DNA of 64,000 nt from JACCWP01 sp963801045 (GTDB lineage: Bacteria; Actinomycetota; Actinomycetes; Propionibacteriales; Nocardioidaceae): positions 1,550,001 to 1,614,000 of the forward strand of contig CAWDDC010000004.1 of the NCBI GenBank assembly GCA_963801045.1, written 5' to 3'. The first letter of the stretch is position 1, and every line of letters begins with the position of its first letter. The position numbers and the translations under genes are program-made. The notes under the pieces are model-generated. The model was not told the origin of the DNA, made no database searches, and saw only the letters and a list, made by a program, of their open reading frames with translations. This document shows, one piece after another, positions 10,504-18,499 of this stretch.

Positions 10504-12678
10504 TCATGCGGACGCGGCCTCGATGCTGTCGCGTGCCGCCTGCGCCACGGCGTCCGCCGTGATGCCGAAGTTCTGGTAGATGGTCTGGTAGTCGGCGGAG
10601 GCGCCGAAGTGCTCCAGCGACACCGAGCGCCCGGAGTCGCCGACGATGTCACGCCAGCCCTGTGCGACCGCGGCCTCGACGCTGACCCGGGCGCGCACCG
10701 TCGGCGGGAACACCTCGTCCTGGTAGGTCTCGTCCTGCTCCTCGAACCACTCCCGGCACGGCATCGACACGACCCGGGCGCGGACGCCCTCGCCGGCGAG
10801 CTTGTCCCGCGCCTCCACGGCGAGCTGGACCTCCGAGCCCGTCCCGACCAGCACCACGTCCGGTTGCCGGTCGCCCTCGCCGTCCGCTCCGTCGTCATTG
10901 GGCGCGTCGATCAGCACGTAGGCGCCGCGCTCGACCCCGTCGGCCGAGGCGAAGCCCTGCTCGCCGCGAGGGAAGGTCGGCAGGTCCTGCCGGGACAGGG
11001 CGAGCCCGGCCGGGCGGTCACTGTGGCCGAGCAGGGTGCGCCAGGCCACCGCCGTCTCGTTGGCGTCGGCGGGCCGCACCACGTCGAGACCCGGGATCGC
11101 GCGCAACGCGGCCAGGTGCTCGACCGGTTGGTGCGTCGGGCCGTCCTCGCCGAGGCCGATCGAGTCGTGCGTCCACACGTAAGTGACCGGGATCTTGGAG
11201 AGCGCGGCCAGCCGTACCGCAGGGCGCATGTAGTCGCTGAAGACCAGGAACGTCGCGCCGTAGGGCCGGGTGCCGCCGTGCAGCGCGATGCCGTTGAGCA
11301 TCGAGCCCATCGCGTGCTCGCGGATGCCGAAGTGCAGCGTGCGGCCGTAGGGACCGCCCCGCCACATGTCGGTCTGGTACTCCTCCGGCACGAACGACGC
11401 CTCGCCGTCCATCGCGGTGTTGTTGCTTCCGGCGAGGTCGGCGGAGCCGCCCCACAGCTCGGGCAGCACCGGTGCGAGCGCGTTGAGCACGGCTCCGGAC
11501 GCCTTGCGGGTCGCCATGTCCTTGCCGGCGGGGAACGTCGGCAGGGCGTCGGCCCAGCCGTCGGGCAGCCGGCGCCGGGACAGCCGCTCCCAGAGCGCGG
11601 CCTGCTCGGGGTGCGCGTCGCGCCACTCGGCGAACGACTCGTCCCAGCGCTGGTGCAGCTCGCGGCCCCGTTCGCCGACCGAGCGGGCGTGCGCGAGCAC
11701 GTCGTCGTCGATCGCGAACGTCGTGTCGGGGTCAGCGCCGAGCAGCTGCTTGGTGGCGCGTACCTCGTCGTCGCCGAGGGCGGCGCCGTGCGCCTTGCCG
11801 GTGTTCTGCGCGTCGGGTGCGGGCCAGGCGATGATCGTGCGCAGCACCACGAGGGACGGGCGGCCGCGCTCCTCCCGCGCCGCGAGCAGTGCGGCGTTGA
11901 GGGCCTGGACGTCCTCCTCGTAGGTGCCGTCGGGGCCGGCGTCGGACCCGTGGCCGTTGGTCCAGTCGACGGTCTGCACGTGCCAGCCGTACGCCTCGTA
12001 CCGCTTGGCGGTGTCCTCGGACATCGCGACGGCGGTGTCGTCCTCGATCGAGATGTGGTTGGCGTCGTAGACGACGACCAGGTCCCCGAGCTGCTGGTGG
12101 CCGGCCCAGCTGGACGCCTCGCTGGTCACGCCCTCCTGGATGTCGCCGTCGGAGGCGATCACCCAGATGGTGTGGTCGAACGGGCTCTCGCCCGGCGCGG
12201 CGTCGGGGTCGAGCAGCCCCCGCTCGCGGCGGGCGGCCGCGGCCATGCCGACGGCGCTGGCCAGTCCCTGGCCGAGCGGGCCGGTGGTGATCTCGATGCC
12301 GTCGGTGTGGTGCACCTCGGGGTGGCCCGGGGTCTTCGAGCCCCAGGTGCGCAGCGCCGCGAGGTCGTCGAGCTCGAGCCCGTAGCCGGACAGGTAGAGC
12401 TGGATGTACTGCGTGAGACTCGAGTGACCGGCCGACAGCACGAACCGGTCCCGTCCGGGCCATTCCGGGTCGGCCGGGTCGTGCCGCAGCAGCCGCTGGT
12501 AGAGCAGGTAGGCCAGCGGGGCCAGGCTCATCGCGGTGCCGGGGTGCCCGTTTCCGGTCTTCTGCACCGCGTCCATCGCCAGCGTGCGGACCGTGTCCAC
12601 GGCTCGCCGGTCGAGATCGGTCCAGTCCAGGGACGCCCGGCGGGTGCTCGAGCGCGGGTCGTGGTCGGCGATCGTCAC
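10504..12678 (-). CDS. tkt: transketolase
   Basis: A 724-residue thiamine-diphosphate enzyme moving two-carbon units between sugars. It shows the cofactor motif GDGDIQEG extending through EASSWAGH, the N-terminal KTGNGHPGTAMSLAP, and the pyrimidine-domain segment FGIREHAMG. I chose GTG 12678 (MTIADHD) because AGGGAG lies 9 nt before it. A GTG seven codons upstream (12699) keeps the frame but has no ribosome-binding site. It is the first gene of the pentose phosphate operon. Confidence 0.95.
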   Translation of the reverse strand: MTIADHDPRSSTRRASLDWTDLDRRAVDTVRTLAMDAVQKTGNGHPGTAMSLAPLAYLLYQRLLRHDPADPEWPGRDRFVLSAGHSSLTQYIQLYLSGYGLELDDLAALRTWGSKTPGHPEVHHTDGIEITTGPLGQGLASAVGMAAAARRERGLLDPDAAPGESPFDHTIWVIASDGDIQEGVTSEASSWAGHQQLGDLVVVYDANHISIEDDTAVAMSEDTAKRYEAYGWHVQTVDWTNGHGSDAGPDGTYEEDVQALNAALLAAREERGRPSLVVLRTIIAWPAPDAQNTGKAHGAALGDDEVRATKQLLGADPDTTFAIDDDVLAHARSVGERGRELHQRWDESFAEWRDAHPEQAALWERLSRRRLPDGWADALPTFPAGKDMATRKASGAVLNALAPVLPELWGGSADLAGSNNTAMDGEASFVPEEYQTDMWRGGPYGRTLHFGIREHAMGSMLNGIALHGGTRPYGATFLVFSDYMRPAVRLAALSKIPVTYVWTHDSIGLGEDGPTHQPVEHLAALRAIPGLDVVRPADANETAVAWRTLLGHSDRPAGLALSRQDLPTFPRGEQGFASADGVERGAYVLIDAPNDDGADGEGDRQPDVVLVGTGSEVQLAVEARDKLAGEGVRARVVSMPCREWFEEQDETYQDEVFPPTVRARVSVEAAVAQGWRDIVGDSGRSVSLEHFGASADYQTIYQNFGITADAVAQAARDSIEAASA

Positions 12679-12758
12679 GGGTGCAAGCTCCCTGGTCACG
12701 ATGGTTGTGCGCGGTCGGATCAGGCCCCCGGCAGTCGGTCCCCGCGGGCCGCGTTCGG

Positions 12759-12764
12759 AGCCTA
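12759..12764 (-). promoter_or_regulatory. putative -10 element of the tkt operon
   Basis: On the minus strand this reads TAGGCT, about 80 nt upstream of the chosen tkt start. It lies in the 193-bp gap between the divergent tkt and ctaB genes, back to back with the ctaB -10. No convincing -35 hexamer is visible. Confidence 0.3.
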
Positions 12765-12811
12765 CTGCGCACCCCCACGCGGGCGCCGTTCACGGTCCCC
12801 GCGCTCGGCCG

Positions 12812-12817
12812 TAGACT
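12812..12817 (+). promoter_or_regulatory. putative -10 element of ctaB
   Basis: TAGACT fits TANNNT and sits 54 bp before the GTG of ctaB, in the divergent tkt/ctaB gap. The -35 region is not recognisable. Confidence 0.3.
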
Positions 12818-12871
12818 CGGCGCGCGGCGTCTCGCCGGCATTCCGCACCCGAGCACCAGGAGCACGCGTCC

Positions 12872-13828
12872 GTGTCGACCGTCGACCGCAGGCCACCCGT
12901 CCTGGGTGTCGACCCGTTGACGCCGCTGGACGGCGTGCCGAGCGGGTGGGGGCCGCGGATCGGCGCGTACGTCGCGCTCACCAAGCCGCGGATCATCGAG
13001 CTGTTGCTGCTCACGACGGTGCCGGTGATGTTCCTCGCCAGCGGTGGGGTGCCGCAGCTGTGGCCGGTGGTCGCCACCGTGCTCGGCGGCACCCTGTCGG
13101 CCGGCAGTGCCAACGCGCTGAACTGCGTGGTCGACGCCGACATCGACGAGCGGATGCGGCGTACCCGCCGTCGGCCGCTGCCGCGGCACGCGGTGAGCCG
13201 CCGCGCGGCGCTGGTCTTCGGGCTGGTGCTGGGCGTGCTGTCGACGATGTGGCTCGGTGTGTTCGTCAACTGGCTGTCCGCCGGGCTCGCGCTCGCGGCC
13301 AACGTGTTCTACGTCGTCGGCTACTCGATCGTGCTGAAGCGCCGTACCGCGCAGAACATCGTCTGGGGTGGCGCGGCGGGCTGCTTCCCGGTGCTGATCG
13401 GCTGGACCGCGGTGACCGGCGAGCTCGCATGGGCGCCCGTGGTGCTGTTCGCGGTGGTGTTCTTCTGGACGCCGCCGCACTTCTGGGCGCTGGCCATCCG
13501 CTACCGCGACGACTACGCCGCCGCCTCGGTGCCGATGCTGCCGGTGGTGGCGCCGGCGGTGTCCGTGGCGCGGTCGGTGGTCGCGTACACCTGGGCGACG
13601 GTCGCCACCTCGCTGCTGCTGTGGCCGGTGGCCGGCACCGGGTTGTTCTACCCGATCGCCGCCGGCGCGCTCGGGCTGGCGTTCCTGGTGGAGGCCTACG
13701 GGCTGCTGGTGCGGGCCCGCAGGAGCGACGACCCCGTCACCCTGCGCCCGATGCGGCTGTTCCACGCCTCGAACCTCTACCTCGCGCTGCTGTTCCTCAC
13801 CGTCGCCGTCGACCCCCTCCTCCGCTAA
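12872..13828 (+). CDS. ctaB: protoheme IX farnesyltransferase (haem O synthase)
   Basis: A 318-residue multi-pass UbiA-family prenyltransferase that adds a farnesyl group to haem B to make haem O for cytochrome oxidase. The Asp-rich motif NALNCVVDADIDERM and a second DDYAAASVPML motif are visible, with about eight hydrophobic segments. The GTG start is preceded by AGGAG. It is divergent from tkt, with ctaA of the same pathway nearby on the other strand; the two are separated by the repeat-flanked gene. Confidence 0.95.
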   Translation: MSTVDRRPPVLGVDPLTPLDGVPSGWGPRIGAYVALTKPRIIELLLLTTVPVMFLASGGVPQLWPVVATVLGGTLSAGSANALNCVVDADIDERMRRTRRRPLPRHAVSRRAALVFGLVLGVLSTMWLGVFVNWLSAGLALAANVFYVVGYSIVLKRRTAQNIVWGGAAGCFPVLIGWTAVTGELAWAPVVLFAVVFFWTPPHFWALAIRYRDDYAAASVPMLPVVAPAVSVARSVVAYTWATVATSLLLWPVAGTGLFYPIAAGALGLAFLVEAYGLLVRARRSDDPVTLRPMRLFHASNLYLALLFLTVAVDPLLR

Positions 13829-13849
13829 CCCCCGCCCCGCCCCCGCCCC

Positions 13850-14027
13850 GATCTTCCGGCCGCACGGTCGTCGGGGCGCTCGTACGGCCGGAAGATCGTT
13901 GCGTGCCCCACCCGGATCTTCCGGTCGCACGGTCGTCCGGGCGCGTGTACGGCCGGAAGATCGTTGCGTGCCCCACCCGGATCTTCCGGTCGCACGGTCG
14001 TCCGGGCGCGTGTACGGCCGGAAGATC
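13850..14027 (+). repeat. three tandem 48-bp palindromic repeat units
   Basis: Units lie at 13850-13897, 13915-13962 and 13980-14027 (period 65 bp), with an identical 17-bp spacer between them. Each unit starts GATCTTCCGG and ends CCGGAAGATC. In unit 1 the arms are perfect for 13 bp (GATCTTCCGGCCG / CGGCCGGAAGATC), and the pairing extends to about 16 bp with one G-T pair around a 16-nt loop. Units 2 and 3 are identical; unit 1 differs at a few positions. They fill the gap between the convergent ctaB and the DUF559-like gene and could also act as bidirectional terminators. Identical spacers and strong palindromes argue against CRISPR. Confidence 0.9.
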
Positions 14028-14040
14028 GAGTGGTGCGAGG

Positions 14041-14922
14041 TCAGCCGCGCCAGCCGGCGCTGCGCAACATCCGGGTCAGCTGGTCGACGACGACCTGACT
14101 CCGGTGCCGGATCGCGAACGACGTGAACTGCAGCAGCCGCGGTCCGACGATCGCGACCTCGTTCTGGCGCATGAGATCGGCGTCCCAGCGGCCCACCCGC
14201 ATGTGCGGGATCCCGTGCACCTCGCAGGCGACGCCGTAGCCGTCCCATGCGCGGTCGAGGTATGCCTTGCCGTCCGGCCGGCGCAGGACCCGTTGCGCGG
14301 TCGGCATCGGGAGTCCCGCGAGTCGGCACAGCCGGTCGAAGTCCCGCTCGGGCAGGGAATCGACGCCGCCGCGGACGTCGCCGATGGTCTCCCGGATCAG
14401 GGCCCGGTGCCGACAGGGCCCGCGGCGCGACAAGGCGTCCTCCAGTCCGTCGGCCCGGACGAGTCGTTGCTGGCAACCGGCCAGCAGGATGGCGCGGCTG
14501 CGGGTGAGCGGGCCGGGTTCGCTGGCGGCGTCGACCAGGCTGCGGGCGATCCGGGTGCGTGGTGGATCGCCGATCGGGTGCACGTCGAGCGGCGAGAGCT
14601 CGGTCGACCAGTGCAGGCGCACCTCCGGCAGCGGGTGCGGGGTCGTCGAGGAACCCGGTACGACGATGGTCGTCTGGTCGTCGACGAAGCCGTCGAGACG
14701 GTCGTACGCCGCCGCCGTCAGCCCGCCGAGGACCGCGCCGGGCGGGCCGGCCGCGAGCGCGACCCGGTGCAGCTCCGCCGGGCTCAGCGGGCCGTTGTGC
14801 CGGACCACCACTCCGCTGGCAGGCGACTGCCATCGACGAGCCCGGAGCTGGGCCCGGACGTGCGAGGGGCTGGTGCTGCGGCAGGCCGCGTCGAGGGTGA
14901 GCACGGTGGTTCCGGTCGTCAT
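14041..14922 (-). CDS. DUF559/AbiEi-like protein with a PD-(D/E)XK endonuclease-type C-terminus
   Basis: A 293-residue protein. The N-terminal ~75 residues resemble the winged-helix segment of AbiEi-type antitoxin proteins (SPSHVRAQLRARRW, then GVVVRHNGPLSPAEL). The C-terminal ~100 residues resemble the DUF559/Vsr-like endonuclease fold: an early Glu in LPERDFDRL, an Asp in AYLDRAW, then CEVHG and an Arg/Asp pattern before a final VGPRLLQFTSF strand. This is pattern recognition, not a search result. GTG 14925 directly before the ATG is an alternative start. Three 48-bp palindromes lie 14 bp past its stop and a fourth lies 66 bp before its start. It interrupts the ctaB/ctaA neighbourhood. Confidence 0.6.
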   Translation of the reverse strand: MTTGTTVLTLDAACRSTSPSHVRAQLRARRWQSPASGVVVRHNGPLSPAELHRVALAAGPPGAVLGGLTAAAYDRLDGFVDDQTTIVVPGSSTTPHPLPEVRLHWSTELSPLDVHPIGDPPRTRIARSLVDAASEPGPLTRSRAILLAGCQQRLVRADGLEDALSRRGPCRHRALIRETIGDVRGGVDSLPERDFDRLCRLAGLPMPTAQRVLRRPDGKAYLDRAWDGYGVACEVHGIPHMRVGRWDADLMRQNEVAIVGPRLLQFTSFAIRHRSQVVVDQLTRMLRSAGWRG

Positions 14923-14988
14923 CACCTGCGGAGCCTGGGCCGGGGCGACGCCTCGTGGCGGCCCGAGCCGCCTCCGCTGTGGATGACC

Positions 14989-15036
14989 GATCTTCCGGCG
15001 AGGCCATCGCCGGGGCGCGCGTACGGCCGGAAGATC
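14989..15036 (+). repeat. 48-bp palindromic repeat unit 4
   Basis: Same length and ends (GATCTTCCGG ... GTACGGCCGGAAGATC) as the three tandem units at 13850-14027, with a diverged left-centre (CGAGGCCATCGCC). It sits between the start of the DUF559-like gene and the end of ctaA, so the gene has repeat units on both sides. Confidence 0.88.
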
Positions 15037-15046
15037 GGGGGAGGCG

Positions 15047-15976
15047 TCAGCCGGTCGAGCTCAGATGTTCCGGCGAGGCGTTCGTCGGAGCGCGCGTACG
15101 GCCGGAAGATTCGTCGGGGGTGGGGCGGGCGGGCTCGGCCTCGAGCCACAGCCAGGTTGCGGCGGCGGTGAGCAGCGAGGCGCCGAGCAGGTGCAGGGTG
15201 ACGAGCACCAGCGGCAGGTCGGTGGCGTACTGCACCAGCCCCACCGTGCCCTGGGCGAGCTCGACGGCCAGCAGCAGCCCGGCCGCCCGCACCGCGGCCC
15301 GGGGCGCACCGGTGGCCCGCAGTGCGCAGAGGCTCCCGACGGTCAGGCCCACCAGCAGGAAGACCAGGTCGGCGTGCGCCTGGCTGACCGCCGCCGGGTC
15401 GAGCCCGTTGCGCGGGGAGTCGACGTCACCGGCGTGCGGGCCGCTGCCGGTGACGACCGTGCCGACGTAGAGCACCACCCAGCACAGCGCGTACGTGCCG
15501 CGCACCAGCCACAGCACCGGCGCCGGCACCCGGGCCGCCCGCACCGGGTCGGCGACCTGGCGGATCAACAGCACCGACCAGGCGATGAGCACCATCGACA
15601 GCATCAGGTGACCGGCGACCACCCACGGGTTGAGGTCGGTCAGGACGGTGAGGCCGCCGAGCAGGCCCTGCGCAGGCACGCCCAGGACCAGCCAGGTCGC
15701 GGTACGGCGCAGTGCGGGCCGCACCGGCCGCAGCCGCAGCACCGCCAGCCAGGTGCTGACGGCCACCACGACCAGCACGAACGTCAGCAGCCGGTTGCCG
15801 AACTCGATCGCGCCGTGCGCACCGAGCTCGCCGTGCGGCACGAACGACTCGTCGGTGCACCGCGGCCAGGTGGGGCAGCCCAGGCCCGACCCGGTGAGCC
15901 GGACGACTCCTCCGGTGAGCACGATCCCGACGTTGGCCGCGAGCGACGCCCACGCCAGCCCTCGGACCAGCCGCAT
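15047..15976 (-). CDS. ctaA: haem A synthase
   Basis: A 309-residue membrane protein with about eight transmembrane segments that oxidises haem O to haem A. The N-terminal GGVVRLTGSGLGCPTWPRC motif, HGAIEFGNRLLT and later conserved histidines support the family. ATG 15976 (MRLVRGLAWA) begins at the usual N-terminus and lies 2 bp after the ABC permease stop. The last ~20 residues are hydrophilic, non-conserved in appearance and encoded by a copy of the 48-bp palindromic repeat. Confidence 0.94.
   Translation of the reverse strand: MRLVRGLAWASLAANVGIVLTGGVVRLTGSGLGCPTWPRCTDESFVPHGELGAHGAIEFGNRLLTFVLVVVAVSTWLAVLRLRPVRPALRRTATWLVLGVPAQGLLGGLTVLTDLNPWVVAGHLMLSMVLIAWSVLLIRQVADPVRAARVPAPVLWLVRGTYALCWVVLYVGTVVTGSGPHAGDVDSPRNGLDPAAVSQAHADLVFLLVGLTVGSLCALRATGAPRAAVRAAGLLLAVELAQGTVGLVQYATDLPLVLVTLHLLGASLLTAAATWLWLEAEPARPTPDESSGRTRAPTNASPEHLSSTG
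15064..15111 (+). repeat. 48-bp palindromic repeat unit 5, inside the ctaA coding end
   Basis: A degenerate copy (GATGTTCCGG ... GTACGGCCGGAAGATT) of the same 48-bp element. It lies wholly within the last codons of ctaA, so its sequence is translated on the minus strand as part of the ESSGRTRAPTNASPEHL tail. This suggests that insertion or expansion of the element changed the end of the protein. Confidence 0.82.
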
Positions 15977-15978
15977 GC

Positions 15979-16758
15979 TCACTCCCACCGGAACGTCCGG
16001 GCGGTGAGCGCGCCGGCGACCGCCGTCCACACCAGCAGCACGACGACCGGCACCGCGCTCAGCCCGTCACCGTTCAGCGTGGCGCGGAGCCCCTCGCCGA
16101 GGGCACCACTCGGCAGCAGCTCGAGATGAGCGGCCGCCGCGGCCGGGTAGCGGTCGAGCGGTATCACGATGCCGCCGGCGACGAGCAGCAGCAGGTGCAC
16201 CAGGTTGGCGGCGGCGAGGGTGGCCTCGGCACGCAGCGTGCCCGCCATCAGCAGCGCCAGCGAGCCGAAGGCGGCGGTGCCGAGCAGCACCAGTGTCACT
16301 GCGCCGGCGACGGCCGCGACGTCGAGCACCGGACGCCAGCCGAGCGCGACGGCGGTCGAGCAGATCAGCACCAGCTGTCCCGCCTCGACCACGAGCACGG
16401 CGACCACCTTGCCCAGCAGCAGGCCGTGTCGGGGAAGCGGCGAGGCGCCGAGTCGCTTGAGCACGCCGTAGCGCCGCTCGAACCCGGTCGCGATCGCTAC
16501 CGACGTGAACGCGGTCGACAGCACAGCCAGCGCGATGACGCCCGGTGTGAGCACGTCGATGCGTGGCTCGTCGCCGAGGTCGATCAGCGAGCCGGCGCGG
16601 TCGCCGCCGACGAGGACGAGCAGCGGGATCACCACCGCGAGCAGCAGCTGCTCGCCGTTGCGCAGCAGCAGCCGGGTCTCCATCAGCGCCTGCGAGGCCA
16701 CCATCCGGTGCAGCGGGGCCGCCCCGGGCGCGGGCGCGTACGAGACCGGCACGCTCAC
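15979..16758 (-). CDS. ABC-2 type transporter permease
   Basis: A 259-residue membrane protein with about six hydrophobic segments, matching the ABC-2 exporter permease pattern (DrrB-like). The GTG at 16758 overlaps the stop of the ATPase gene by 4 bp, so the two form one exporter. The substrate is unknown. Placement between sufR and ctaA is common in actinobacteria, which hints at a link to haem or oxidase biogenesis, but nothing in the sequence proves it. Confidence 0.88.
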   Translation of the reverse strand: MSVPVSYAPAPGAAPLHRMVASQALMETRLLLRNGEQLLLAVVIPLLVLVGGDRAGSLIDLGDEPRIDVLTPGVIALAVLSTAFTSVAIATGFERRYGVLKRLGASPLPRHGLLLGKVVAVLVVEAGQLVLICSTAVALGWRPVLDVAAVAGAVTLVLLGTAAFGSLALLMAGTLRAEATLAAANLVHLLLLVAGGIVIPLDRYPAAAAAHLELLPSGALGEGLRATLNGDGLSAVPVVVLLVWTAVAGALTARTFRWE

Positions 16759-17690
16759 GGCCGCAGCTCCCGGCCGGTGAGCTCGAGGAAGACGTCCTCC
16801 AGCGAGCGGCGCTCCACGTGCAGCGACTCCGGCAGCAACCCCTCGCCGGCGCACCAGGCGGTGAGCGTGGCCAGCGTGCCCGGGTCGACCTTGCCGTCGA
16901 CCACGTAGCCGCCGGGGCTCGTCTCCCGGGCGTGCGTCCCCTCCGGCAGTGCGGCGACCAGCCCGGTCAGGTCGAGACCCGGGCGGGCGCGGAACCGGAT
17001 GGTGTTCTCGGCCCCCCGCGCCGCCAGCACGGCCGGCGACCCGGACGCCACCAGCCGGCCGTGGTCGATCACGTGCACCAGGTCGGCCAGCCGCTCGGCC
17101 TCGTCCATGTAATGGGTCGTCAACACCACCGTCACGCCGCTGTCGCGCAGCTCGCGCACCAGGTCCCACGCGACGTGCCTGGCCTGCGGGTCGAGACCGG
17201 CGGTCGGCTCGTCCAGGAACACCAGCTCCGGGCGGCCCACCAGCGCCATCGCGAGTCCGAGCCGCTGCTGCTGGCCCCCGGACAGCCGGCGGTACGGGGT
17301 GCGGCCGCACCCACCGAGCCCCAGCCGCTCGATGAGCGCGTCGACGTCGAGCGGGTGCGCGTGCAGCGCCGCGATGTGCCGGAGCATCTCGTGCGCCCGC
17401 GCACCCGACCAGGCGCCGCCCTGCTGCAGCATCACGCCGACCCGGGGCCCCAGCGCCCGGCCGTCGCGGCGCGGGTCGAGCCCGAGCACGCGGACCCGTC
17501 CGGCCTGCGGGCGGCGATATCCCTCGCAGGTCTCCACGGTCGTGGTCTTGCCGGCCCCGTTCGGGCCCAGGACGGCCGTCACCGACCCGCTGGGCACCTC
17601 GAAGGACAGCCGGTCGACGGCGAGAAGCTCGCCGTAGGCCATGACGAGGTCGTCGACGACGACGGCTGGGGCGGTCGCCGGCGTGGTCAC
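16755..17690 (-). CDS. ABC transporter ATP-binding protein, DrrA-like
   Basis: A 311-residue ATPase with Walker A GPNGAGKTT, Q-loop region VMLQQGG, signature LSGGQQQR, Walker B ELVFLDEPTAGLD and the H-loop TTHYMDEAE. The C-terminal ~80 residues are a DrrA-type accessory domain. It partners the ABC-2 permease that it overlaps by 4 bp. The GTG start lies 6 nt after a TAGACT -10, suggesting a leaderless mRNA. Confidence 0.92.
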   Translation of the reverse strand: MTTPATAPAVVVDDLVMAYGELLAVDRLSFEVPSGSVTAVLGPNGAGKTTTVETCEGYRRPQAGRVRVLGLDPRRDGRALGPRVGVMLQQGGAWSGARAHEMLRHIAALHAHPLDVDALIERLGLGGCGRTPYRRLSGGQQQRLGLAMALVGRPELVFLDEPTAGLDPQARHVAWDLVRELRDSGVTVVLTTHYMDEAERLADLVHVIDHGRLVASGSPAVLAARGAENTIRFRARPGLDLTGLVAALPEGTHARETSPGGYVVDGKVDPGTLATLTAWCAGEGLLPESLHVERRSLEDVFLELTGRELRP

Positions 17691-17696
17691 CGTCCG

Positions 17697-17702
17697 AGTC
17701 TA
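17697..17702 (-). promoter_or_regulatory. putative -10 element for a leaderless ABC exporter mRNA
   Basis: Minus-strand TAGACT is followed by only 6 nt before the GTG of the ATPase gene, so transcription would start at or next to the start codon. It lies in the 71-bp gap shared with divergent sufR. Confidence 0.4.
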
Positions 17703-17761
17703 GATATCGGGGACCGGACAGTCGGTTTGGCTCCCCGGCCGAATAAGGGCACACTGGTGTT

Positions 17762-18499
17762 GTGGAAATCGCCCGGCACGCCACGACCCCCGACGCGCCC
17801 ACGCGCGAGCGGGTCGCGCGCACGCTCCTGGAGCGGCGGGTGGCCACGGCCGCCGAGCTGGGCGAGAGCCTGGACATGACGCCCGCGGGCGTCCGCCGCC
17901 ACCTCGACCACCTGGTCGCCGAGGGACTCGCCGAGGCCGTCCCCGCCCCGGTCCCCCCCGGGTCGGTACGCCGCCGCGGGCGGCCCGCCCGCGCGTTCCG
18001 GCTGACCGACCACGGCCGGGACGCCTTCGAGCAGGCCTACGACGACCTCGCGGTCAGCGCCCTGCGCTACCTGGCGCAGACCGGTGGCGACGAGGCGGTG
18101 CACGACTTCGCTCGGCGCCGCGTCGCCGAGCTGGAGAGCCGGTACGCCCCGGCGGTGGCCGGACTGCCCGAGCAGGAGCGGCCGGAGGCCCTCGCACGGG
18201 TGCTCACCGGCGACGGCTACGCTGCGACTGTCCGGCCTGCCCCGCACGGCGCCTACCAGGGTCTCCAGGTGTGCCAGCACCACTGTCCGGTCGCCCACGT
18301 GGCCCAGGAGTTCCCGCAGCTGTGCGAGGCCGAGACCGAGGTCTTCGCCCGGTTGCTCGGCCACCACGTGCAGCGGTTGGCGACCATCGCCAACGGCGAC
18401 GGCGTGTGCACGACCAACGTTCCACTGACCGACGCGGCGCAGTCGCTGACGTCAGCACAGACCCGCACCAGCCCCCAGTCGGAGAGGACTCCCGCATGA
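17762..18499 (+). CDS. sufR: SufR-type Fe-S cluster-sensing transcriptional repressor
   Basis: A 245-residue regulator. The N-terminal winged helix-turn-helix (about residues 15-95) reads RVATAAELGESLDMTPAGVRRHL. The C-terminal part carries four cysteines placed to bind a cluster: Cys171, Cys175, Cys188 and Cys216 (CQHHC, QLC, GVC). In known SufR proteins the cluster state controls repression of the downstream suf genes. The stop overlaps sufB (ATGA), placing it first in the operon. An imperfect inverted repeat ACACTGGTGT (17751-17760) just before the GTG is a possible autoregulatory site. Confidence 0.92.
   Translation: MEIARHATTPDAPTRERVARTLLERRVATAAELGESLDMTPAGVRRHLDHLVAEGLAEAVPAPVPPGSVRRRGRPARAFRLTDHGRDAFEQAYDDLAVSALRYLAQTGGDEAVHDFARRRVAELESRYAPAVAGLPEQERPEALARVLTGDGYAATVRPAPHGAYQGLQVCQHHCPVAHVAQEFPQLCEAETEVFARLLGHHVQRLATIANGDGVCTTNVPLTDAAQSLTSAQTRTSPQSERTPA

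Noticed and set aside
13850..14027. CRISPR array: repeats at a 65-bp period
   Set aside because: Only three units, the 17-bp 'spacers' are identical, each unit is a long palindrome, there are no cas genes, and copies occur singly elsewhere.
10231..15171. A long open frame on the plus strand across tkt, ctaB and ctaA
   Set aside because: It is antisense or out of frame with clear conserved genes and reads as low-complexity Arg/Gly/Ala; long open shadow frames are expected at this GC content.
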